The position numbers were made by a program, and so were the translations under genes. From CAZJHX01 sp964545715 (GTDB taxonomy: Bacteria > Myxococcota_A > UBA9042 > GCA-2863065), in NCBI GenBank assembly GCA_964545715.1, contig CAZJHX010000013.1, forward strand, positions 1 through 64,000: DNA of 64,000 nt, in the 5' to 3' direction. Shown here piece after piece: positions 43,227 through 52,134 of this stretch. Position 1 is the first letter of the stretch, and each line of letters begins with the position of its first letter. The notes under the pieces were generated by a model. The model made no database searches. It saw nothing but the letters and a program-made list of their open reading frames with translations, and was not told where the DNA came from.

Positions 43227-45239
43227 CTATGCGGGGTCGGTTTCCGTCTGTCCGCGCTCCATGAGCATCGCGCGGGTACCGGGCTCGATACGCCAGACGC
43301 GGACCTGGTCCTGGTCGTCGCGCACGGCGACCGCGTTGCCGTCAGCCAGAATGCGATAGAGGCTGAGCGCGCCGTGATATCCCAGCAAACCGAACAGCAG
43401 GATGCAGCTGCCGCCCAGGGTCTCGGCCACCGCGCCGGCCTGGATGCCCTTGAGCGTGATCCACGTGCCGAGCGTGCCCGTGAGCAGCAGGATCGACGAC
43501 CAGCGTCCCATCATGCGGTCCACGCCCAGACACTCCTCGTCCGGGAAGGTGAAGAGCTGACCGCCCACGATCGCGCGCTTTGTGACGCCCCACCGCTTGC
43601 CGAAGAAGCGGCGGTGTACCACGACTGCGCCCTTGTTGTTGCTGCCCATGACGAACTGGGCGCGCGAGGTCAGGCCCAGCCAGCCGGCCATGACGGTGAC
43701 CATGTGGCGGAAGGGCAGGGGGAGCAGCCAGGTGATCAGGCGACTGTAGGACCATCCGCGGGCGTTTACCCACGCTGCCGTCAGCCCCGGAAGCGGGAGC
43801 ACGCCCTCCGCCGTAGCGACGATCTCTCCCGCGCGCGGGAGAGGATCGATCGGCGTTGGCGCGGGCGCGTCCCGGTCGTCCAAGAAGACCAGATCCGGCT
43901 CCAACCAGCGAGCGGCGTCTCGATCCGCGCCACCGAGCTCCAGCGCGCGGTCCAACGTGTCCGGAAAGACGTCACGCGGCAGCATACGCGGGTTGGCTTT
44001 TCGCAGTCTCAGCACGCGCGAATACAGTCGCCGCGCCGGGGAGCGCCCCCCGGTGGTGCTGCGCAGCACGCGGGCGGTGGCGATCAGGGCGTCCGCATAT
44101 CCGCGCATTGCGCAGGCCATCGGCTGCGTCCCGTGGGTTCGGCCCAGCTCACGCAGAACGCTCTCCGCGCACCGCAGCGGGGCCACATACTCGTCATCGT
44201 CCTTGAGGACCCACGCCAGGCACTCGGCGATCGCCTGCCGGCGCTGCGGGTCGTTCAGGGCGCTGTCGTTGCCGATGTGATGCGCCAGCCCGACCGCCAC
44301 GTCGCGGGCCATCAAGGCGGCGCTGTCACCCAGCTCGGACAGGCTGCGGGAGACCAGCAGCTCTCCACGGAATGCACGCGACCATTGCACGGACGTCGCG
44401 CCCTCTTGGAAGCCGCCCTGCCAGGCCTGGGTCAGAAACGCGGTGCGCAGCGCCTCCGTGCAGTCGACCGCGTCATCGCCGAGCAGGGTCAGCAGCCCAT
44501 GAGCCTCCGCCACGCGGATCATGCACGACGGGGGCGCGACGGCCAGCAGGTCGCGGATGTGCACCGTTGTCTCGTCGGGCGCGAAATAGACCGTCGCCGC
44601 GCCGAGCGCTACCGCCAGGGGGCCGCCGCGCAGGAGCAGCGCAGCGATCCAGCGCTCGTGCTCGACCAGAATCGTATCGCGGGCCAGCGCGCACAGCAGG
44701 CCTCGTGAGGGGCCGCGGTGGACCAGATCCAGCGCCTGTGCCAGCCAGTCGTCCGACATAGCGACCGCGGTGCCGACACCGCGCGCCAGGACACGCGAGC
44801 GCTCGTAGTTTTCGGTATCGGCGTCGTCGGAGACCACCGAGCTGAAGATGTGCGCCACGCCCTCCCACGCCGCCGGCCGCGAGCCTTTGTCCAGGCGCTC
44901 GATCAGCGCCAGGCTGTCGGCGCGCAGGCGATCCCACCAGCCGTCGGGCAGCATCGGGCGCAGCTTGGGCACCACGTGCAGGCCCATCTCCAGGTCCATC
45001 CACCACAGCTCGACCTGTGCGCGGAGGATCACGGAGTACGGATTGTTGGTGGACACGGCGTCATTGACCAGGCCGCGAGCGACGAGTCCGGCGAGGTCGT
45101 CGGTCGACTCGCTCAGCGCCTCCAGCATCTCTGGATCGTGGCGTCGTCGGCCCGCATAGTGCCGAAGAAGGTCATAGACTTGAGTAGCGAGATCCTGCTC
45201 CTCGCTACCTACAATAATCACATCGTACGGTGTGGCCAT
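43227..45239 (-). CDS. large protein of unknown function with C-terminal membrane helices
   Basis: This protein of 670 residues is not recognised. The ATG at 45239 is chosen because it is preceded by GGGAG and is the first start that gives a compact N-terminus (MATPYDVIIVGSEEQ); a longer frame runs to 45326 and overlaps the divergent gene. Most of the protein is helical, with an Arg-rich region at about 420-470. Two transmembrane helices lie near residues 585-640 (SSILLLTGTLGTWITL and CILLFGLLGYHGAL), followed by a 40-residue tail. It may be a membrane-associated scaffold. Confidence 0.6.
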   Translation of the reverse strand: MATPYDVIIVGSEEQDLATQVYDLLRHYAGRRRHDPEMLEALSESTDDLAGLVARGLVNDAVSTNNPYSVILRAQVELWWMDLEMGLHVVPKLRPMLPDGWWDRLRADSLALIERLDKGSRPAAWEGVAHIFSSVVSDDADTENYERSRVLARGVGTAVAMSDDWLAQALDLVHRGPSRGLLCALARDTILVEHERWIAALLLRGGPLAVALGAATVYFAPDETTVHIRDLLAVAPPSCMIRVAEAHGLLTLLGDDAVDCTEALRTAFLTQAWQGGFQEGATSVQWSRAFRGELLVSRSLSELGDSAALMARDVAVGLAHHIGNDSALNDPQRRQAIAECLAWVLKDDDEYVAPLRCAESVLRELGRTHGTQPMACAMRGYADALIATARVLRSTTGGRSPARRLYSRVLRLRKANPRMLPRDVFPDTLDRALELGGADRDAARWLEPDLVFLDDRDAPAPTPIDPLPRAGEIVATAEGVLPLPGLTAAWVNARGWSYSRLITWLLPLPFRHMVTVMAGWLGLTSRAQFVMGSNNKGAVVVHRRFFGKRWGVTKRAIVGGQLFTFPDEECLGVDRMMGRWSSILLLTGTLGTWITLKGIQAGAVAETLGGSCILLFGLLGYHGALSLYRILADGNAVAVRDDQDQVRVWRIEPGTRAMLMERGQTETDPA

Positions 45240-45328
45240 ACATGCTCCCCTGTCCGGGCACCGTAAGCCCACTTGAGGGGGGCACCAAAAAAATCTATGG
45301 TTTGCCCCGGATCGTGGGGTGTTCACAT

Positions 45329-46144
45329 ATGCAAATGCTCAAGATGACAGTGATCGTCGGTCTCCTTGCCGGACTCTCTTCGGGATGCAAGGACGAGCCG
45401 GCCAAGAAGAAGGACAGCCCGCCGCCGGTCAAGGTGCACAACCCGACCCCCGCGCCACAGAAGGCACCCGCGCCCGCGCCGCCAAAAACCGGCGGGACGG
45501 TCGTGGCCCAGCCGCCGGTGGACCTGGAGACGCACCAGCTGGGGCCCGTCATGGGGGGCGGACCGCTGGCGGTGTTGACCAAAGCGCACCTGGCCGCCTA
45601 CACGGCCGGGCTCAAGGGCGACGGCAAGCTGACCGCGATTATCGAGACCGACTACGGCGCGTTCGACTGCGAGCTGTTCGAGGAGAAGGCGCCGCTGACC
45701 GTGGCCAACTTCGTCGGGCTGGCGCGCGGACTGCGCAAGTTCACCGACAGCAAGACCAACAAGCCGGGCAAGCGGCCGTTCTTCGACGGCACTCAGTGTC
45801 ACCGGGTGATCCCCAACTTCATGATCCAGTGCGGTGATCCGACCGCCACGGGCGGGGGCGGGCCCGGCTATCGGTTTGCGGACGAGTTCCACCCCGAGCT
45901 GCGCCACGATCGCCCGGCGCTGCTGAGCATGGCCAACGCGGGCGTCTCGACCAACGGCAGCCAGTTCTTCATCACGGAGCGTCCGACGCCCCATCTCAAC
46001 GACAAGCACTCTGTCTTTGGCGCCTGCACGCCGGCGGATCTCGTGAAGACGATCACGCGCGTGCCCAAGGACCCCAAAGATCCCATGCGGTCGCGACCCG
46101 CCACCCCGGTCGTCATCAAGACGCTGTCAATCGTCCGAAAGTAG
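45329..46144 (+). CDS. cyclophilin-type peptidyl-prolyl isomerase, lipoprotein
   Basis: This 271-residue protein has a lipoprotein signal (LLAGLSSGC) and a Lys/Pro-rich linker (residues 20-60), then a cyclophilin domain at about 100-268. Domain motifs are FDGTQCHRVIPNFMIQCGDP, the region GGPGYRFADEFHPEL, SMANAGVSTNGSQFFIT and HLNDKHSVFG. It catalyses cis-trans isomerisation of prolyl bonds in the periplasm or at the outer membrane. The ATG at 45329 is preferred over an upstream in-frame start because it directly precedes the signal peptide. It shares a divergent region with the unknown gene at 45239. Confidence 0.88.
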   Translation: MQMLKMTVIVGLLAGLSSGCKDEPAKKKDSPPPVKVHNPTPAPQKAPAPAPPKTGGTVVAQPPVDLETHQLGPVMGGGPLAVLTKAHLAAYTAGLKGDGKLTAIIETDYGAFDCELFEEKAPLTVANFVGLARGLRKFTDSKTNKPGKRPFFDGTQCHRVIPNFMIQCGDPTATGGGGPGYRFADEFHPELRHDRPALLSMANAGVSTNGSQFFITERPTPHLNDKHSVFGACTPADLVKTITRVPKDPKDPMRSRPATPVVIKTLSIVRK

Positions 46145-46147
46145 CGG

Positions 46148-47044
46148 TCAGTCGAGGCCGGACAGCCGCTGACGCGCCGCTTCCAGGGCGCTCTCGGCGT
46201 CGGACAGCTTGCTGACCTCCGCGTCGAGCTGCGCCTGACCCGCGCGCGCGGCTTCCGCCGTCTCCTCAACGGCCTGCTCCGCCTTGCCCAGCCGGCGCTG
46301 GGCCTCCTGCAGCTCTGCGCGCGCGGCATGAGCCCGGGTGGTCGCCTGCTCGGCGGCAGCGCGCACCTCGCCCGTTCGGCGAGAGCGAAACTCAAACAGC
46401 GCCTGCGCCTGCTCGAACGCGGCCTCCGCTTCCGCCCGCTGTACGCTGTCCTGGGGCGCCTCCTCGGCCGCCGGTGGCGGATCCGCGGGCGCCTCCGGCG
46501 GTTTGGCGGGAGCAGCGGGCGTCTCGTGATGGGTTGGTGGCGTCGGGAGCTGGGCGGCCATCGCGGCAAAGCCCGAGAGCGCCCCGAAGCCGGCCGACTG
46601 GATGTCCGCGCTGAGCCGTCCTGCGTTGCCGCCCCCCTCGGCCGCCAGCGCCTCCAGACTGGTGGACACGCGCCGCATCGTCAGCTGGCTCCTGCCGTGG
46701 CCGGCGGCTTCGAGGATGTCCCCTGCTCGCTCGAGCGCAGCGTTCAGGGCCGCTCGCCGCTTCTCCCGCGCTGCGGCCAGCGCCGACGCCCCCGCGCCGC
46801 CAAGCAGCTCGCCGGTCGCCGCGCGCAGCTCGTCTGCCGCCTTGATCAGCCGCTGAAAGTCGATTCGTGCGGTCCAGTACAGCTGATTGACCGCCCACGC
46901 CGACACGCTCGGCTTGGTCAGCGCCTTGATCTGCTTGGCAGCCTCGCGATCGCCGGCCAGGCGCAGCTGTTTGGCCAGGTCGTTGCGCGCCCGGACGAAG
47001 TCATCCAGAGGCAGCTGATACAGCCTGTCGACGGGGTCGCTCAC
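46148..47044 (-). CDS. coiled-coil protein of unknown function
   Basis: This 298-residue protein has an N-terminal conserved-looking helical domain (about 1-150, starting VDRLYQLPLDDFVRARNDLAKQL) that contains the motif KPSVSAWAVNQLY. A Pro/Ala linker (about 168-190) and a C-terminal coiled coil (about 195-295, alanine- and glutamate-rich) follow. This combination is known from uncharacterised proteins of other bacteria. There is no signal or membrane segment. It is one base downstream of the Lys-rich protein gene, so the two form a pair. The three-base gap to the stop of the cyclophilin gene leaves no terminator space. Confidence 0.7.
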   Translation of the reverse strand: MSDPVDRLYQLPLDDFVRARNDLAKQLRLAGDREAAKQIKALTKPSVSAWAVNQLYWTARIDFQRLIKAADELRAATGELLGGAGASALAAAREKRRAALNAALERAGDILEAAGHGRSQLTMRRVSTSLEALAAEGGGNAGRLSADIQSAGFGALSGFAAMAAQLPTPPTHHETPAAPAKPPEAPADPPPAAEEAPQDSVQRAEAEAAFEQAQALFEFRSRRTGEVRAAAEQATTRAHAARAELQEAQRRLGKAEQAVEETAEAARAGQAQLDAEVSKLSDAESALEAARQRLSGLD

Positions 47045-47045
47045 C

Positions 47046-47528
47046 CTATTCGGCTGGGGGGGCTTTCTTCTTGCTGCGGGAGCGGCGCTTCTTGGCCGCC
47101 GGCTTCTTCTTCTTGTCCGTGCGCTTGACCGTCACTTCCGCCTTCACGTCCGGAGTGACCAGCTTCTTGTCGTTGGGGATGAACCGGATCTCGGTCTTCA
47201 GCTCCAGGCTGATGGCGGTCAGGACCTTGACGGCCTCGTCGGTCAGGTTCAGCTGGTCCAGATAGCGGACGAGCTCCCGCCCCACCACGCCGACCAGCTC
47301 ACTGCGCACCGTGTTCAGAGTGGAACCGACGGCCTCGACCTTCTCGTTGTTGAGGATGCCGGAGGCGATGGCGCGCGCGCTCTCCTGACCCCAGTTGACG
47401 GTCTTGAAGCCGGTGTGGATCGCCCGCTTGATGATGTCTGGGACAATTCCCTCGTCGTCTCCCAGCTCGGGCGGAGGCGGCTCGCTCGGCTCTGTCGGTT
47501 CGGCCGCCTGCTGTTCGTCGTTCGCCAT
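47046..47528 (-). CDS. small protein with Lys/Arg-rich C-terminal tail
   Basis: This 160-residue protein is not recognised. It has an acidic/Pro-rich N-terminus (1-25), a helical middle (about 25-125) and a very basic tail (KKKKPAAKKRRSRSKKK) at about 135-155. The tail is like histone H1-type or HU-extension tails and suggests nucleic acid or polyanion binding. It is divergent from the ABC1 kinase gene by 54 bases and is followed by the coiled-coil protein gene one base later. Confidence 0.65.
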   Translation of the reverse strand: MANDEQQAAEPTEPSEPPPPELGDDEGIVPDIIKRAIHTGFKTVNWGQESARAIASGILNNEKVEAVGSTLNTVRSELVGVVGRELVRYLDQLNLTDEAVKVLTAISLELKTEIRFIPNDKKLVTPDVKAEVTVKRTDKKKKPAAKKRRSRSKKKAPPAE

Positions 47529-47582
47529 ACAGAAAATGTACCAGAGTCGGGGCTGGCACGCGAATATGCTAACCTCCGAACC

Positions 47583-49274
47583 GTGAACGGCGGAGGGCAG
47601 CAGAAGCTGAGGTTCCTGCGGGCCTACTGGGTCACGCTGGCGGTGATCTGGTCCTATTCATGGACCCGGCTCGTGGCCAATCTGCGCGGCGAAGCCTGGC
47701 TGCGGCAGGCGCTGGAACAGAAGCACGTCCAGAACGCCCGGCGCATCCAGCGGGCCATCGTCAAGCTGCAGGGTTTGTTCATCAAGGTGGGGCAGACCTT
47801 CAGCATCCTCACAAACTTTCTGCCGCCCGAGTTTCGGCGTGAGCTGGAGGGGCTGCAGGACAGTGTGCCTCCGCGTCCGTTTTCGGAGATGCGCGCGCGC
47901 TTTCTGGAGGACTTCGGCAAAGAGCCGACCCAGATCTTTGCAGAGTTCGACGAGACTCCACTGGCGGCCGCGTCGATCTCCCAGGTGCACATGGCGACCC
48001 TCTCGTCGGGCGAGCGCGTCGCGGTCAAGATCCAGTATCCCGACATCGATGACATCCTGCGCAGCGACCTGAAGACGTTTCGGCGCATCGTCTCCATCGT
48101 GTCGTTTTTTGTGCCGGCGCACGGCCTGGACAACGTGTACCGCGAGGTCTCGACCATGCTGAAGGCGGAGCTGGACTTCGCCGCCGAGGCCCGAAACATC
48201 GAGCGGATCGCGCACAACTTCGAGGGCTCCGGGCACGAGTCGATCGCCTTTCCCGTGGTGGTTGGCGAGTTCAGTACCGGCAAGGTGCTGACGACGCGGT
48301 TTGTGCCGGGGATCAAAGTCACAGACATCGAGCGTCTGGAGGCCGTCGGCCACGTCGGTACGGACATCGCACACCGCCTGGTGGAGGCGTACTGCAAGCA
48401 GATCTTCGTGGACGGCTTCTATCACGCGGATCCGCACCCCGGAAACGTGCTGGTGGACGAGGACGGCACGATCACGCTGCTGGACTTCGGCGCCGTCGCG
48501 AGCTTGTCCGAGAACATGCGCTCGGGGCTGGCGCACTTCTTCCAGGCTGTGATGAACCAGGACACCGAGAAGATCGCCATGGCGCTCAAGGACATGGGCT
48601 TCATCGCGCGCGGTCATGACGAAGAGGTCTTCGACCGCGTCATCGCGTATTTTCACGAGAAGTTTCAGGAGTCCATCCGCATCGAGTCCTTCGACCTCAA
48701 CGACATCAAGGTCGATCCGGAGATGGGGCTGGAGCACCTGCTGGCGCTGCGCAAGATGGACATCGGGATCGGCGAGCTGTCCAGCGCGTTTCAGATCCCG
48801 CGGGAGTGGATCCTGCTGGAGCGGACGCTGCTGCTGCTGACGGGGCTGTGCACGCATCTGGATCCGCGGATCAAGCCCATGGAGCTCATCCGTCCGTACC
48901 TGCGCGAGCTGCTGCTGGGTGAGGACGGCGACCTCTCGGCGTTTCTGGTCTCGACAGGCAAGGAGATGCTGGTCCAGTACATCGGGCTGCCGGCCGAGCT
49001 GCGGAAGTTTCTCACCCGCGCCAGCAGCGGCCGAATCGAAGCGCGGCTGCGTGGCAACGACGAGAACTACCGGATGATGTATGCCCTGGGTCACCAGGTG
49101 ATCTACACGCTGATCGGCATTACGTCGGCGGTTCTGGCCACGGTCTTTCATGTCACGGGAGACTTGGAGCTGCGCGGCAACGCTGTGTGGGTCGCCGGCA
49201 TAGCGGGTCTCTTCTTACTGGGCTCCGTGTGGCGCCAAAGCAACGACAACCGCCGCCGTAGCCGCCGTCGCTAA
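47583..49274 (+). CDS. ABC1/AarF/UbiB-family atypical kinase
   Basis: This 563-residue protein belongs to the UbiB/ADCK family of atypical kinases or ATPases, linked to ubiquinone and lipid biology. Motifs are KVGQ near residue 70 (LFIKVGQTFS), PLAAASISQVH near 130 with the family's alanine-rich loop in place of the glycine loop, VAVKIQYP, and HADPHPGNVL followed by DFGAV (about 285-310). Two C-terminal hydrophobic helices (about 505-555) anchor it to the membrane, ending in a basic tail. The GTG at 47583 is chosen because family members start at this point. Its stop overlaps the convergent hydrolase gene by four bases. Confidence 0.88.
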   Translation: MNGGGQQKLRFLRAYWVTLAVIWSYSWTRLVANLRGEAWLRQALEQKHVQNARRIQRAIVKLQGLFIKVGQTFSILTNFLPPEFRRELEGLQDSVPPRPFSEMRARFLEDFGKEPTQIFAEFDETPLAAASISQVHMATLSSGERVAVKIQYPDIDDILRSDLKTFRRIVSIVSFFVPAHGLDNVYREVSTMLKAELDFAAEARNIERIAHNFEGSGHESIAFPVVVGEFSTGKVLTTRFVPGIKVTDIERLEAVGHVGTDIAHRLVEAYCKQIFVDGFYHADPHPGNVLVDEDGTITLLDFGAVASLSENMRSGLAHFFQAVMNQDTEKIAMALKDMGFIARGHDEEVFDRVIAYFHEKFQESIRIESFDLNDIKVDPEMGLEHLLALRKMDIGIGELSSAFQIPREWILLERTLLLLTGLCTHLDPRIKPMELIRPYLRELLLGEDGDLSAFLVSTGKEMLVQYIGLPAELRKFLTRASSGRIEARLRGNDENYRMMYALGHQVIYTLIGITSAVLATVFHVTGDLELRGNAVWVAGIAGLFLLGSVWRQSNDNRRRSRRR

Positions 49275-50767
49275 AGAACCGTTCGGCCCGCGGGGACCTC
49301 GTGTGTGGTCTGTGTGGCGCCGATGATCGTCACCAGCGTAAACGGGCTGGTGCTCTCTACCGTGATCTCCGCAGGAGCGAGCGCGTCGGAGCGGGCCAGC
49401 GCGTGCACGGTCACGATGTTGTCGCCGAAGCGCAGGTCCGCGATGCCGTGTAGGTCCGTGCGCTGCAGGCGCCAAGTCAGCCGGTCGTTGGGGCCGTTGA
49501 CCGTGAAGCCGAGCACGTTTTCGATGAGCAGCGCGATGGGGCCTGCCCCAGCCCAGCCTACGAAGTCCGGCGCGGCGGGCTTGCCCGGTACAGGGCGCTC
49601 GGCCGACGTGTTCTCCCAGAGCGTGCCGGTGGTCTCGAGAATGGCGGCCAGGTGGCTGATGTGGCGCTCGGCGGCCTCCGCGGCCAGCGCGTGCTCGCCA
49701 CATGTTTCGAGCCCCTTGATGACCATGTAGTTGGTGGGCGCCCAGACCGCGCCGCGCCAGTATTGTCCGGTCGCGTCGTAATCCGGATGATTGGCGGCCA
49801 GCGTCGGAAACGGGTTGGGGCGCCAGAACGTAGCGGGATTCATGAGGTGTCCGACAAGCTGCTCACACTGTGCCTGGCTGGGCGCTGCGGCCAGCATGGG
49901 CCAAAAGGACGCCAGGGTTTGCACGCCGGTGTGGCGGCCGTCCTTTCCGATGTCGTAGTAGAGGCCGTCGACGGGGTCCCAGAACGCCGTATTCAGCAGC
50001 GCGACCAGGTCGGCGTGCTCTGTCAAAAACCGGGTCGCGGTCTTCTGGTCTCCCACGGCCGCGGCGATCTGCGCAAGATGCTGTGCTGCGCCCGCCTGCT
50101 GCGCCGTCATGTCGACCCACGCCATGCCGAAGTCGTCCACGACGCTGGTGCTGGTGCCGCGCGGGGCGTTGTCCATGCCGCACCCGAAGCCGCTGGACCA
50201 ATAGGCGCCGCTCGGGCGCGTGCGGTGGGCTTTGACCCAGTCGTAATACCGCACCAGCTTAGGCAGCACGCGCGTCAGCCGGGCCGGGTTCGCGGTGACC
50301 TGATACAGCGCCCACTCGGCCCACGCGAAGAGCGGTGGGTTGATGGCGGCCGCGCTGTCTTTGGGCCAGACGTCGGCCCCGTCCAGCTCGCTGATCTCTC
50401 GGCAGATGAACCCGTCGGGGTGCTGCTTTGAGTAGAAGTTGTCCAGCGACGCGGCCGCCGGCAGGGCGTGGGCGCCGTACCGGGCAAACATCAGGATGAA
50501 GCAGGTGTCCCACTGGTAGATGTTTGGCAGGGCGAACGCCTCGTCGATCCAGGCGTCCGCCAGACCGTTGGCCTCGCTGCCGTGGTGCACGTTGGCCTGC
50601 GCCAGGCTCCAGGCCTTGTCGTACAGCGCCACGAACCACGGCAGTGCGGGCAGGATCGGGCGTGGCAGCACGGACGGGCCAGGCGCGCGATCGAGCGCAA
50701 CGTCCGGCGCGGCGCACCCCGACAGGCCGACCAGCAGCGCCAGAATGAGCGCAGCGCGCCGGCTCAC
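49271..50767 (-). CDS. MGH1-like or trehalase-like glycoside hydrolase, lipoprotein
   Basis: This 498-residue protein has a lipoprotein signal (ALLVGLSGC, Cys18) and an (alpha/alpha)6 barrel of the type found in GH63/GH37-like enzymes. Signature segments are QWDTCFILMFARYG near the start, PPLFAWAEWALY in the middle and QYWRGAVWAPTNYMVIKGL near the end; the latter with its Trp-Arg-Gly is typical of trehalase and mannosylglycerate hydrolase clans. A C-terminal beta domain closes the protein. It probably cleaves a short alpha-glycoside at the outer membrane. It is translated with the glycosyltransferase upstream through an ATGA overlap. Confidence 0.8.
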   Translation of the reverse strand: MSRRAALILALLVGLSGCAAPDVALDRAPGPSVLPRPILPALPWFVALYDKAWSLAQANVHHGSEANGLADAWIDEAFALPNIYQWDTCFILMFARYGAHALPAAASLDNFYSKQHPDGFICREISELDGADVWPKDSAAAINPPLFAWAEWALYQVTANPARLTRVLPKLVRYYDWVKAHRTRPSGAYWSSGFGCGMDNAPRGTSTSVVDDFGMAWVDMTAQQAGAAQHLAQIAAAVGDQKTATRFLTEHADLVALLNTAFWDPVDGLYYDIGKDGRHTGVQTLASFWPMLAAAPSQAQCEQLVGHLMNPATFWRPNPFPTLAANHPDYDATGQYWRGAVWAPTNYMVIKGLETCGEHALAAEAAERHISHLAAILETTGTLWENTSAERPVPGKPAAPDFVGWAGAGPIALLIENVLGFTVNGPNDRLTWRLQRTDLHGIADLRFGDNIVTVHALARSDALAPAEITVESTSPFTLVTIIGATQTTHEVPAGRTVL

Positions 50768-52134
50768 GATCGCAGGGCGCGCCAGAACGGCTCCCGCTCC
50801 GCCAGCTCGTCGGGCTGCAGCACCTGGCTGACCCGGCTGCGGCGGGACGGGTCCAGCCCGGCAGCGATCGCGGTGGCCTCACCGACAGCGCCCGCCATGA
50901 CACGCGCATGCAGCCGAATGGCATCCAGCTCAATGCCCGGATCCAGCGCGCCGGTTCGGCCGAGACCGCATCCCTGCCCGTGCGACGGCACCCACGCGGC
51001 CAGGTTGCGCACGGCGTCCGGCGCGGCGACGACGGCGAGCGCGGCATCGGCGGCTGTTATGGCCTCTGTCCAGCGCTCCTGTGCATGAGCGCAGCGAGCG
51101 ACGCCGCTGAGGGCGGCATCGCTCGTCTCGGCCCACACCTCAAAGAAGGCGCCTGCCGCGTCCAGCAACCCGCGCTGCTCGTACGTGTGGGCGAGCGCCG
51201 CGTACAGCGTCTCCAGGCTGTCGCTTTGCAGCGTCTGGGGAGCGTCCAGATCGGCCAGCGTCAGGCCGTCCAGCAACTGGGGCCACCGCTCGGTCCATCT
51301 GGGGACCTCGCGCCAGACGTCGATCGCCCGGCCCGACGTGACCCACTCCACACACTCGCCGGGGGTGCGCCATGTCGGCGGCAGCTCATCTGGGAAGTAG
51401 GTCGAAAGCTCCGCGCTGTACTCGATAAGCTGGCGCGCCCCGCACAGCGCCGTCTCCAGCATCCGGGCCTTGATCATGTCCACGCCGTCGTTGGGCGTGA
51501 TGACCACGCCCGCGTTTCGGATCAGGCCCAGCATCCGCGCTCGCGACACAGAGCCGGCGGGCCACCCGGCGCCGTACACCCCCGTCTCCACGCCCGCGTC
51601 GGTCAGCGCGGCGACCACGGCGTGCCGCTCCGGGGTCTTGCGCCCGACCAGCAGCGCCTCATGTGCCGGGGCAGCGGCGTCGTAGCGCGCCACCGTCTCG
51701 GGACTGAGCGCCCACGGGATCGGCCGCGCGCCATGCTCGACCGTGCGGCCCGCCTGCGACGTGGTAGCCCAGAGATCGAAGCGATCGCGCAGGTCGTCCA
51801 GCGCCGCGTCGCTCCAGCTGTCGGCGAAGAGCGCGTCGTCGAACCCGAGCCCGACGATGCGCGTGCCGCTGGCCCGGATGGCCTCGCAGATCGCTGCATT
51901 GAGATGGTCGTATGGCGGGTGCACCAGCAGGATGTGTGGCCGCAGCTCATCGACGATTCTCCTCACCAGCGCCGCGTACGCGCTGATCCCCAGCATGTGG
52001 ATCGCCTCCTGCGTCGGCAGTCGCCAGGCATGCCAGCCCAGCCGGCGCACATCGGCCGATATCCAATGGGGCAGGGCGCCGTCGGGGTCGACGGTCTCGG
52101 TCAGAAGAAGGCGGGGAGCGCCGGGGCTTGTCAC
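50764..52134 (-). CDS. CgeB-like glycosyltransferase with TPR-like C-terminus
   Basis: This 456-residue protein has a GT-B-type fold resembling the CgeB (spore maturation) and similar glycosyltransferase families. Segments LLVHPPYDHLNAA (near residue 73), LLVGRKTPERHAVV (near 170) and VVITPNDGVDMIKARMLETALCG (near 215) match the C-terminal nucleotide-sugar binding domain of this family. Residues 300-456 form TPR-like helices. The stop overlaps the hydrolase start and its start overlaps the TPR gene stop. It is likely a glycan-building enzyme whose sugar donor cannot be inferred. Confidence 0.72.
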   Translation of the reverse strand: MTSPGAPRLLLTETVDPDGALPHWISADVRRLGWHAWRLPTQEAIHMLGISAYAALVRRIVDELRPHILLVHPPYDHLNAAICEAIRASGTRIVGLGFDDALFADSWSDAALDDLRDRFDLWATTSQAGRTVEHGARPIPWALSPETVARYDAAAPAHEALLVGRKTPERHAVVAALTDAGVETGVYGAGWPAGSVSRARMLGLIRNAGVVITPNDGVDMIKARMLETALCGARQLIEYSAELSTYFPDELPPTWRTPGECVEWVTSGRAIDVWREVPRWTERWPQLLDGLTLADLDAPQTLQSDSLETLYAALAHTYEQRGLLDAAGAFFEVWAETSDAALSGVARCAHAQERWTEAITAADAALAVVAAPDAVRNLAAWVPSHGQGCGLGRTGALDPGIELDAIRLHARVMAGAVGEATAIAAGLDPSRRSRVSQVLQPDELAEREPFWRALRS

